Shown: positions 1-5,055 of the stretch, one piece after another | How positions within the stretch are numbered: position 1 is the first letter of the stretch | Layout: each line of letters begins with the position of its first letter | Assembly (NCBI GenBank): GCA_002293605.1 | Contig: DBDO01000049.1 | Location: 905-6,814 of the forward strand | Length of the DNA stretch: 5,910 nucleotides | Direction: 5' to 3' | Source: Desulfovibrionaceae bacterium UBA930 | Lineage (GTDB): Bacteria; Desulfobacterota; Desulfovibrionia; Desulfovibrionales; Desulfovibrionaceae | Translations under genes and position numbers: made by a program | The notes under the pieces: generated by a model | The model's input: only the letters and a program-made list of their open reading frames with translations | The model's database searches: none | Told to the model about the DNA's origin: nothing

Positions 1-4
1 GGAA

Positions 5-676
5 TTACCCGGTAAGCAGGTTGATCACGCGGGCCGCCGCGCAGGCCGCGCCGTATCCGTTATCGATGTTCAGCACGCCTATGCCGGGCGCGCAGCTCAC
101 CAGCATGCTGGACAGGGCCGACTCCCCCCCTTTGGCCATGCCGTAGCCCACGGAGGTGGGCACGGCGAAAAGCGGCTTGCCTGTGAGCCCGCCCATAACC
201 GAGGCCAGGGCCGCGTCAAGCCCGGCAATCACGATAATGACATCAAAACTGTTCAGGTTTTCCAGCTTTGCGGTCAGCCGCCAGAGCCCGGCCACGCCGT
301 TATCTTCATAGACCTTGTGGGAAATACCAAGGTATTCCAGAGTTTTTGCGGCCTCCCAGGCGCTGCGGGCATCAGCCGTTCCTGCGGAGAGCACGGCAAC
401 GCTCCCCTTGCTTTTGGGCGGCAGGCTGGCTGCAAAGGCCACGCCGGAAAGGGCGTGAAAGCGGTAGTGCCCTTGCAGGGGCTCGGGGAGGGAGAAAAAG
501 ATTTCCGGCGCAAGGCGGGTGAAGAGAATGGGGCGCTCTTTGTCAAGGCCCGGACCTTGCAGCAGTTCCAGCAGGGCCTCCCGGCTCTTGCCTTCGCTGA
601 ACACGGCTTCGGGCATGCCGATGCGGGCTGCCCGGCCATGATCGAAGAGTATTCCGTGCATGCTGGGTTCGGACAT
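5..676 (-). CDS. larB: LarB, nickel-pincer cofactor biosynthesis carboxylase/hydrolase
   Basis: Complete 223-residue protein. LarB carboxylates the pyridinium ring of nicotinic acid adenine dinucleotide and cleaves its phosphoanhydride, the first step towards the nickel-pincer nucleotide of lactate racemase-type (LarA) enzymes; it is cytoplasmic. The N-terminal part has the family signature FDHGRAARIGMPEAVFSEGK (residues 11-30). Residues about 90-220 form an AIR carboxylase (PurE-like) domain, with SAGTADARSAWEAA, EDNGVAGLWRL, AVPTSVGYGM and VLNIDNGYGA. Cys195 in SCAPG lies 28 residues from the C-terminus, where the family's covalent-catalysis cysteine (C221 of the Lactobacillus plantarum enzyme) is expected; this mapping is from memory of the family. 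The length fits (about 220-250). The ATG is preceded by AGGA six bases upstream. It is divergent from dapA; larC, larE and larA are not in the window, so they would have to lie to the left or elsewhere. The family call is secure. Confidence 0.93.
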   Translation of the reverse strand: MSEPSMHGILFDHGRAARIGMPEAVFSEGKSREALLELLQGPGLDKERPILFTRLAPEIFFSLPEPLQGHYRFHALSGVAFAASLPPKSKGSVAVLSAGTADARSAWEAAKTLEYLGISHKVYEDNGVAGLWRLTAKLENLNSFDVIIVIAGLDAALASVMGGLTGKPLFAVPTSVGYGMAKGGESALSSMLVSCAPGIGVLNIDNGYGAACAAARVINLLTG

Positions 677-803
677 GGCCTATCCTTTGTTCTTCAAAAT
701 GCATACGGGATTGCCTTCCTCGGCAGTCTGGCAAGGTTTTTCTTTTTAGCATCCGCTGCCGCGTCCGGCAAGCTTCGTTCCCTGCAAAAGGACGGATAGC
801 CGG

Positions 804-832
804 TTGACGGAAGTGCCCGCGCATGATTGAAT
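804..832 (+). promoter_or_regulatory. Candidate sigma-70 promoter of dapA
   Basis: TTGACG at 804-809 (5 of 6 to the -35 consensus), a 17-base spacer, then TTGAAT at 827-832 (4 of 6 to the -10 consensus). Transcription would begin near 839 and give a leader of about 47 bases. The spacing and the position upstream of the dapA ribosome binding site support it, but this is matching by eye only. Confidence 0.5.
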
Positions 833-837
833 CAATC
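825..837. repeat. 13-bp dyad overlapping the dapA -10 element (possible operator)
   Basis: GATTGA-A-TCAATC is a perfect inverted repeat with one central base. It covers the whole putative -10 hexamer and the start-site side, where a repressor could block RNA polymerase. The dyad is directly visible; a regulatory role is inference, since no regulator gene is adjacent. Confidence 0.35.
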
Positions 838-838
838 C

Positions 839-853
839 CGCCGCGTTGCGGCG
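839..853 (+). promoter_or_regulatory. GC-rich hairpin at the predicted 5' end of the dapA leader
   Basis: CGCCGC-GTT-GCGGCG forms a six-pair all-GC stem with a three-base loop. If transcription starts near 839 it would sit at the extreme 5' end of the mRNA, where such hairpins can protect against decay. It is too far from the ribosome binding site (874-879) to hide it. Confidence 0.35.
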
Positions 854-885
854 ATCCCTTATATGCAAAAGCCGGAGGAACAAGC

Positions 886-1767
886 ATGAAACTCGATGGT
901 GCCTTTACCGCTCTGGTCACCCCTTTCCGTGAGGGCAAGGTGGATGAGGAAGCTTACAGGCAGTTGATTGAGCGGCAGATACAAGAAGGCATTGACGGCC
1001 TTGTACCTTGCGGCACCACCGGAGAATCCGCAACGCTCTCGCATGCCGAGCATGAAATGGTCATCCGCATTTGCATTGAGCAGGCCAAGGGAAGGGTTCC
1101 GGTCGTTGCCGGGGCGGGCTCCAACAACACGCGCGAGGCCGTGGGTCTTGCCCGTTTCGCCAAAGAGGCGGGAGCGGACGCCATTTTGCTTATCACGCCC
1201 TATTACAACAAGCCCAGCCAGGAGGGCCTGTACCAGCATTTCAAGGCCATTGCGGCTGAAGTCTCCATTCCCACGGTGGCCTACAACGTGCCCGGCCGCA
1301 CCGGGGTGAACCTCACGCCCGCGACCATAGCCCGCATGTACAAGGATATTCCCGAGATTGTCGGGATCAAGGAAGCCACTGCCAATCTCACCCAGATTTC
1401 GGACATGCTGGAACTGTGCGATGAGGACTTCATTCTGCTTTCCGGCGATGACTTCACCGTGCTGCCCACCTTAAGCCTGGGGGGCAGGGGCGTTATTTCG
1501 GTCGTTTCCAACCTCGTGCCCAAAGACATGCATGATCTGTGCGCGGCCCATGCCGCGGGCGATATGCAAAAGGCCCGGAGCATCCACTACAGGATGCAGT
1601 CCCTGTGCCGCATCTGCTTTGTGGAAACCAACCCCGTGCCCGCGAAAACGGCCCTTGGCATGCTCGGCCTGTGCGATCCGGCCCCGCGTCTGCCCCTGGT
1701 GCCGCTTTTGCCGGAAAACCGGGACAAGCTGCATAAAGTGTTGCTGGATTACGGATTTTCCGTGTAG
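886..1767 (+). CDS. dapA: 4-hydroxy-tetrahydrodipicolinate synthase DapA
   Basis: Complete 293-residue cytoplasmic enzyme, matching the usual length of about 292. It condenses pyruvate with aspartate semialdehyde, the first committed step to diaminopimelate and lysine. It is a TIM barrel of the class I aldolase (DHDPS/NAL) superfamily. Visible motifs: PCGTTGES with Thr44-Thr45, TPYYNKP (104-110), YNVPGRTG with Tyr133 and Arg138, and IVGIKEA with the Schiff-base Lys162 (Lys161 in E. coli). The complete Thr/Tyr/Arg set separates it from N-acetylneuraminate lyase and other paralogues. The start is fixed by GGAGGA at 874-879, six bases before ATG 886. An in-frame ATG at 823 has no ribosome binding site, adds 21 residues without family support and lies upstream of the predicted transcription start. 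The gene is probably monocistronic, because the next 400 bases hold structured repeats. The DapA family sometimes includes enzymes renamed on context, but here the residues fit true DapA. Confidence 0.95.
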   Translation: MKLDGAFTALVTPFREGKVDEEAYRQLIERQIQEGIDGLVPCGTTGESATLSHAEHEMVIRICIEQAKGRVPVVAGAGSNNTREAVGLARFAKEAGADAILLITPYYNKPSQEGLYQHFKAIAAEVSIPTVAYNVPGRTGVNLTPATIARMYKDIPEIVGIKEATANLTQISDMLELCDEDFILLSGDDFTVLPTLSLGGRGVISVVSNLVPKDMHDLCAAHAAGDMQKARSIHYRMQSLCRICFVETNPVPAKTALGMLGLCDPAPRLPLVPLLPENRDKLHKVLLDYGFSV

Positions 1768-1913
1768 GGCAGCCTTCAAATGCGTCTTTTGTCCGATAGC
1801 TTCGTCAAGCGGCCCTTTTTGCTCTGGTCGAGTACGGTAAGAGTACACTCCCTTCGCAAAAAGGGCCGCTTTCCTTGCTCTCGGCGCAAAATCCGCTATT
1901 TGAAGACAGCCCC
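1767..1913 (+). repeat. E1 repeat, copy A: long imperfect palindrome at the dapA stop
   Basis: A 147-base non-coding element whose first G is the last base of the dapA TAG stop. It folds on itself along nearly its whole length. The outer stem pairs 1774-1781 with 1898-1905, continuing through 1782-1784/1894-1896 past one bulged T. A perfect 16-bp inner stem pairs AAGCGGCCCTTTTTGC (1807-1822) with its complement at 1856-1871. A small GTAC...GTAC apex lies at about 1832-1846. A second copy lies at 4664-4812, differing at roughly 17 positions by hand alignment. It could act as a 3' mRNA structure or terminator for dapA, although no U-run directly follows the whole stem. It could also be a MITE-like or REP-like mobile element. 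No open reading frame in it looks real. Confidence 0.85.
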
Positions 1914-1943
1914 TGGCTTACTTTTCATGCCCTCTATTTCTTC

Positions 1944-1972
1944 TTGAACTGCGTCCGGTCCTCGGCTACTAT
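1944..1972 (+). promoter_or_regulatory. Candidate promoter between the E1 and E2 repeats, upstream of glpX
   Basis: TTGAAC at 1944-1949, a 17-base spacer, and TACTAT at 1967-1972 (4 of 6), overlapping TATAAC. This lies in the 70-base unique stretch between the two repeats. If used, transcription would start near 1979 and read straight through E2 copy 1 into glpX, giving a leader of nearly 200 bases. A second, weaker candidate lies closer to glpX. Confidence 0.4.
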
Positions 1973-1983
1973 AACAGCCCGTT

Positions 1984-2111
1984 AGGGAAACGCGGATTTA
2001 TTCCCTTTGGCTGCCTTGCTCACTTTTTCTCTCCGGGGGCAGGACTCAAGAGTCCAGCCCCCATCGGGAAAGAAGCGCGCCTTGCCAAACGAAATAACTG
2101 CGCGCTTCCCT
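1984..2111 (+). repeat. E2 repeat, copy 1: palindromic element upstream of glpX
   Basis: A 128-base non-coding element with inverted ends, AGGGAA at the left and TTCCCT at the right. The inverted similarity extends inwards for about 28 bases (left arm reaching TTTGGC, right arm starting GCCAAACGAAATAA). The centre is a strong hairpin in which GGGGGC (2035-2040) and GGACTC (2042-2047) pair with GAGTCC (2050-2055) and GCCCCC (2057-2062), around a two-base loop with one A-A mismatch. Related copies lie at 4838-4976 (inverted) and 5799-5910 (cut by the window end). Three copies in both orientations suggest a dispersed mobile or REP-like element rather than a gene-specific riboswitch. Confidence 0.8.
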
Positions 2112-2117
2112 GGGTTT

Positions 2118-2147
2118 TTGACGCAAGCTCCGCAACTGTCCTATGTC
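2118..2147 (+). promoter_or_regulatory. Weak promoter candidate immediately upstream of glpX
   Basis: TTGACG at 2118-2123 is a good -35. The best -10 is TATGTC at 2142-2147 after an 18-base spacer, with only 3 of 6 consensus bases. A start near 2154 would give a leader of about 20 bases that still includes the GGAGGA at 2164-2169. It would also leave the ATG at 2143 outside the transcript, in agreement with the GTG start. Confidence 0.35.
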
Positions 2148-2175
2148 CTTTTTCGCCTTTTTCGGAGGAAGCACC

Positions 2176-3177
2176 GTGACCATAGCCTCTACCAAAGAAG
2201 CCCCCACTAGCAACCTGGCCCTTGATCTGGTGCGCGTCACCGAAGCCGCCGCTCTCGCTTCCGCCCGCTGGCTCGGGCGGGGAGACAAGGAAGGCGGGGA
2301 CAAGGCCGCTGTCGATGCCATGCGCCTCAGCTTCAACTCCCTGAATATCAACGGCGTTGTGATCATCGGCGAGGGGGAAAAAGACGAAGCCCCCATGCTC
2401 TATAACGGCGAAAAGATCGGCACAGGCTCGGGTCCGGCCCTGGATATCGCCGTGGACCCGGTTGAAGGCACCAATCTGCTGGCCTATGGCCGCCCCAACG
2501 CCATCTGCGTTGTGGGCGCGGCCCCCGCAGGCACCATGTACAACCCCGGCCCCAGCTTTTACATGCGCAAACTGGTTGTGCCCGCAGCCGCGCAAAGCGT
2601 TGTGGACCTCGATGCCCCTGTTGCGGAAACCCTGCGCAAGGTGGCAAAGGCCCTTGGCAAGGACGTGAATGACCTTGTGGTCTTTGTGCTGGACAAGCCC
2701 CGCCACCAGCGCCTCATCCAGAGCATCCGGGAAGTGGGCGCGCGCATCCAGTTGCACAGCGATGGCGATGTGGGCGGCGCGCTCATGGCTGTGGACCCGC
2801 GCTCCGAAGTGGATATGATGATGGGCACCGGCGGTACGCCCGAAGGCGTGCTCGCGGCCTGCGCCATCAAGGGCATGGGCGGGCAGATCTTCGCCCGGCT
2901 GGACCCGCAGTCCTATGTGGAAAAAGAGGCCATCCAGAACGCGGGCATTGATATTCGCGATACCCTGACCGTGGACAGCCTGGTCAAAACGGATGAGGTC
3001 TTCTTTGCCGCAACCGGCATTTCCGGCGGCACCTTTCTGCGCGGCGTGCAATACAGCGGCAACGGGGCCATCACCCATTCCGTGGTCATTCGGGGCAAAA
3101 CCGGCTCCCTGCGCTACATGGAAGCCCACCATAACTGGTCCAGGCTTATGAAGATTAGCGCGGTCGACTACGATTAG
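2176..3177 (+). CDS. glpX: Class II fructose-1,6-bisphosphatase (GlpX type)
   Basis: Complete 333-residue cytoplasmic enzyme that hydrolyses fructose 1,6-bisphosphate to fructose 6-phosphate in gluconeogenesis. It belongs to the metal-dependent, lithium-sensitive phosphatase fold. Visible motifs: RVTEAAALASARWLGRGDK (20-38), GEGEKDEAPMLYNGE (65-79), DIAVDPVEGT (90-99), DKPRH and GTGGTPEGV. By alignment from memory with E. coli GlpX (Asp33, Glu57, Asp85, Glu88), the metal ligands are Asp42, Glu66, Asp94 and Glu97. The start chosen is GTG at 2176, six bases after a perfect GGAGGA (2164-2169). The upstream in-frame ATG at 2143 has no ribosome binding site and would add MSFFAFFGGST, which resembles no family N-terminus. 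The gene is flanked by repeats on both sides and is probably its own transcription unit. Some class II enzymes also act on sedoheptulose 1,7-bisphosphate; the sequence does not settle that. Confidence 0.94.
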   Translation: MTIASTKEAPTSNLALDLVRVTEAAALASARWLGRGDKEGGDKAAVDAMRLSFNSLNINGVVIIGEGEKDEAPMLYNGEKIGTGSGPALDIAVDPVEGTNLLAYGRPNAICVVGAAPAGTMYNPGPSFYMRKLVVPAAAQSVVDLDAPVAETLRKVAKALGKDVNDLVVFVLDKPRHQRLIQSIREVGARIQLHSDGDVGGALMAVDPRSEVDMMMGTGGTPEGVLAACAIKGMGGQIFARLDPQSYVEKEAIQNAGIDIRDTLTVDSLVKTDEVFFAATGISGGTFLRGVQYSGNGAITHSVVIRGKTGSLRYMEAHHNWSRLMKISAVDYD

Positions 3178-3199
3178 TATGCGTTTGTAAAAGGTTTTT

Positions 3200-3282
3200 C
3201 CGGGGGGCGAGCCTCCCCGGACGTTTTGCTGGAGGGGCTCTGCCCCTCCAGACCTCCCCGTCAGGGACACGAAGCCCCTGAC
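3200..3282 (+). terminator. Three tandem hairpins after glpX (terminator or REP-like array)
   Basis: Three separate stem-loops lie in a row. The first, 3200-3220, has about 8 pairs (CCGGGG.../...CCCCGG). The second, 3229-3251, has a perfect 10-bp stem, CTGGAGGGGC-TCT-GCCCCTCCAG. The third, 3260-3282, has a 7-bp stem, GTCAGGG/CCCTGAC, followed after a few bases by AATTTTT (3289-3295). They start 23 bases after the glpX stop and end about 70 bases before the next gene. Only the third has a nearby T-run and it is not tight, so simple intrinsic termination is uncertain. The composition resembles the GC-rich palindromic repeats common between genes in such genomes, but no second copy is in this window. 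Confidence 0.55.
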
Positions 3283-3353
3283 TTCCGCAATTTTTCCGAA
3301 AACTGCGTTTCCAAGCGCTTCCCGCCCCCCTCAACCTGGAGGTCTTCCACAAC

Positions 3354-4664
3354 ATGACCAAGTTCTGTGTGCGCCTTGCCGTGCTGTTCTGCTTTTTCGC
3401 CTTCGCAGGCCTCGCCTCTGCGGAAGGTTTCGCCCTCTACGAATACGGCGCGCGGGGCATAGCCCTGGGCGGGGCCATGACGGCCCGCAAGCCGGACGCC
3501 TCTGCCGTGGCCTATAACGGCGCTTTGCTGACCAAGTTGCCCGGCACGCATATCATGGGCGGCATCACTGCCGTGGCTCCCAAGGGCAAAATGCAGTGGG
3601 CGAACGGCGATAGCACCTCCGTGCGCGATTCGCTCTGGGCCCTGCCCCACGCCTACTACACCCAGCAGATCAACGAGCGCTGGTTCTTCGGCATAGGCGA
3701 ATTTACCCGCTTCGGCCTGGGTTTTGAGTACCCGCACGATTGGCCGGGCCGCTACAATATCTACGAAGTCTCCCTGCTCTCCGGCTCGCTCAACCCCACG
3801 CTCGCCTGGAAGGCCACGGACAAGCTCTCTCTGGCCGCCGGGGTGGAACTGGTTTACGTTACCCTGGACCTGAAAAAGCGGGTTCGCCGGCCCCTTTCCC
3901 CTGGCAACCCATACAATATGGAAATGGATTCCAACATCCAGGACGCCGAGGCTCTGGGGGCTGGCTTCAACCTGGCCGGGCACTACCAGTTCAACGATCA
4001 GTGGGCCCTTGGCCTGCAATACCGCAGCCAGGTCCGGGTGCACGCCTTTGGCGAGGTCGATTTCAGCTACCTTGGCGTTTCTGGGCCGGACCCCACCATT
4101 CCCGACCCAGTCAGCCAAGGGGCCGCTGCCGCGTATAATGCCAACGTCAAGGACGGCACGGCCCACGCCACCGTGGTGCTGCCCGATTCGATCTCCGGCG
4201 GCATTGCCTGGACGCCCATCCCCGAGCTTTCCCTTGAAGTCGGCGCTACCTGGACCCGCTGGAGCACCTTTAACTCGCTGAATATCCACACCCCGCAGGG
4301 GATATCGTATAACCCGAAACACTGGAACGACGTGTGGCGGCTCAACGCGGGCATCGAATACCAGGCCCTGGACTGGCTGACCCTGCGCGCGGGCTATGTG
4401 TGGGATCAATCCCCCATGACCTCGCGCTATAAAGACTACCTCGTGCCCACCAGCGACAGGCAGATCTTCAGTTGCGGCCTGGGCTTTCAGTGGGAAGCCT
4501 GGACCCTTGACCTCGGCTACGCCTACATCAAGCCCAAAAACCGCTCCTACCGCGATGAGCCCTCAATCGGGGGCGGCACAGGGGCGCTTACGGGAACGAT
4601 GGAGAGCCGGACCAAGGATATTTCCACGCAGTTGTTTTCCGTCTCTCTGGGCTACGAGTTTTAG
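3354..4664 (+). CDS. FadL/OmpP1/TodX-family outer membrane transport protein
   Basis: Complete 436-residue outer membrane beta-barrel of the family that lets long-chain fatty acids or other hydrophobic compounds through the outer membrane. A signal peptide is clear: basic start MTKFCVR, hydrophobic core about 8-20, cleavage probably after ASA at residue 23. The mature N-terminus, EGFALYEYGARGIALGGAMT, matches the FadL plug (hatch) region, followed by DASAVAYNGALLTKLPG. Here the family's usual NPA is NGA. The rest alternates polar and hydrophobic residues in strands rich in Trp and Tyr, and ends in SLGYEF with a terminal Phe, the usual recognition signal for the BAM assembly machinery. The length is typical (about 400-450). 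GGAGGT at 3338-3343 lies ten bases before ATG, slightly far. No clear promoter was seen. Substrate unknown: there are no fatty acid or aromatic degradation genes nearby, so the name fadL is not assigned. Confidence 0.88.
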   Translation: MTKFCVRLAVLFCFFAFAGLASAEGFALYEYGARGIALGGAMTARKPDASAVAYNGALLTKLPGTHIMGGITAVAPKGKMQWANGDSTSVRDSLWALPHAYYTQQINERWFFGIGEFTRFGLGFEYPHDWPGRYNIYEVSLLSGSLNPTLAWKATDKLSLAAGVELVYVTLDLKKRVRRPLSPGNPYNMEMDSNIQDAEALGAGFNLAGHYQFNDQWALGLQYRSQVRVHAFGEVDFSYLGVSGPDPTIPDPVSQGAAAAYNANVKDGTAHATVVLPDSISGGIAWTPIPELSLEVGATWTRWSTFNSLNIHTPQGISYNPKHWNDVWRLNAGIEYQALDWLTLRAGYVWDQSPMTSRYKDYLVPTSDRQIFSCGLGFQWEAWTLDLGYAYIKPKNRSYRDEPSIGGGTGALTGTMESRTKDISTQLFSVSLGYEF

Positions 4665-4812
4665 GGCTTGTCTCCAAATACGTCTTTTGTCCGATAGCTT
4701 CGCCAAACGGCCCTTTTTTCTCCGGTCGAGTACCGCAAGAGTACACTCCCTACGCAAAAAGGGCCGTTTTCCGTGCTCTCGGCGCAAAATCCGTTATTTG
4801 GAGACAAGCCCC
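4664..4812 (+). repeat. E1 repeat, copy B: long imperfect palindrome at the FadL-like gene stop
   Basis: A 149-base element in the same orientation as copy A, again beginning on the last G of a TAG stop. The outer stem is a perfect 17-bp inverted repeat (4664-4680 with 4795-4811). The inner stem is 14 bp, AAACGGCCCTTTTT (4705-4718) with its complement at 4756-4769. Compared with copy A the stems are retained, while three pairs have changed on both sides. The element probably forms a long hairpin in the 3' untranslated RNA of the upstream gene or a DNA cruciform. It contains no credible coding sequence. Confidence 0.85.
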
Positions 4813-4837
4813 AGGGAAATACTGGGTAATAGGTTTT

Positions 4838-4976
4838 GGGGAAACGCGTAGTTATTTCGCTTGGCAAGGCACAAGGCCCCTGTTTGAAGAGGGGCCGATG
4901 GGGGCTGGGCTCTTTGGTCCTGCCTCCGGAGGGAAAACCCGAGCAACGCAGCCAAAGGGGATACATCAGCCTTTCC
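4838..4976 (-). repeat. E2 repeat, copy 2 (inverted orientation, with an extra hairpin)
   Basis: This is the reverse complement of the E2 pattern. GGGAAACGCGTAGTTATTTC near the left end corresponds to the right arm of copy 1, and GCCAAAGGGG near the right end to its left arm. The central hairpin is 4903-4924 (GGCTGGGC/GTCCTGCC) and keeps the mismatch seen in the other copies. Between GGCAAGGC and CGATGGGGG this copy has a longer segment than copies 1 and 3, which includes its own perfect 7-bp hairpin, GGCCCCT/AGGGGCC (4875-4896). The ends are less symmetrical than in copy 1, so the right border is approximate. Confidence 0.75.
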
Positions 4977-4985
4977 TCAAACTTG

Positions 4986-5012
4986 TTGACAGTGGCGGCC
5001 TTGCGGTACAAG
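4986..5012 (+). promoter_or_regulatory. Candidate promoter of the amino acid binding protein gene
   Basis: A perfect TTGACA at 4986-4991 is followed after 15 bases by TACAAG (5007-5012, 4 of 6). The spacer is shorter than ideal; later frames such as CAAGAT give a 17-base spacer with a poorer hexamer. It lies just beyond E2 copy 2 and 44 bases before the start codon, which suits this gene. Confidence 0.45.
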
Positions 5013-5055
5013 ATAAAAAATTGCCCTCAACTCAATGTAATCCGAGGAGAACGTC

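Larger units (their letters stand above)
677..885. other. Divergent intergenic region between larB and dapA
   Basis: These 209 bases hold no credible gene. They carry the start signals of both neighbours. On the larB side there is an AGGA-type ribosome binding site (complement of TCCTT at 683-687), an interrupted inverted repeat TGCC/GGCA at 711-724, and a T-rich tract at 735-747 that reads as an A-tract upstream of larB. I could not find a convincing -35/-10 pair for larB. On the dapA side there is a promoter candidate, a dyad and a leader hairpin, listed separately. Confidence 0.6.

Noticed and set aside
823..885. Upstream ATG extension of dapA
   Set aside because: There is no ribosome binding site, the extra residues do not belong to the family, and the ATG lies before the predicted transcription start.
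1984..2111. E2 as a glpX riboswitch
   Set aside because: The same element occurs inverted upstream of an unrelated gene and downstream of that gene's stop. It matches no riboswitch core I recognise, so a dispersed repeat is the better call.
2020..3270. A 416-codon minus-strand open frame opposite glpX
   Set aside because: It is an antisense shadow of a GC-rich gene. The translation is rich in His, Gly and Ala with no recognisable domain, it has no ribosome binding site, and the opposite strand encodes a clear GlpX protein.
3261..4409. A 382-codon minus-strand open frame opposite the FadL-like gene
   Set aside because: Its low-complexity composition (Gly, Val, His, Ala) is typical of antisense frames at high GC. 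The plus strand has a signal peptide, barrel strands and a terminal Phe.
1767..4812. CRISPR array or tRNA genes in the repeat regions
   Set aside because: The repeats are few, long, divergent and palindromic, without regular spacers. None folds as a cloverleaf with an acceptor CCA region.
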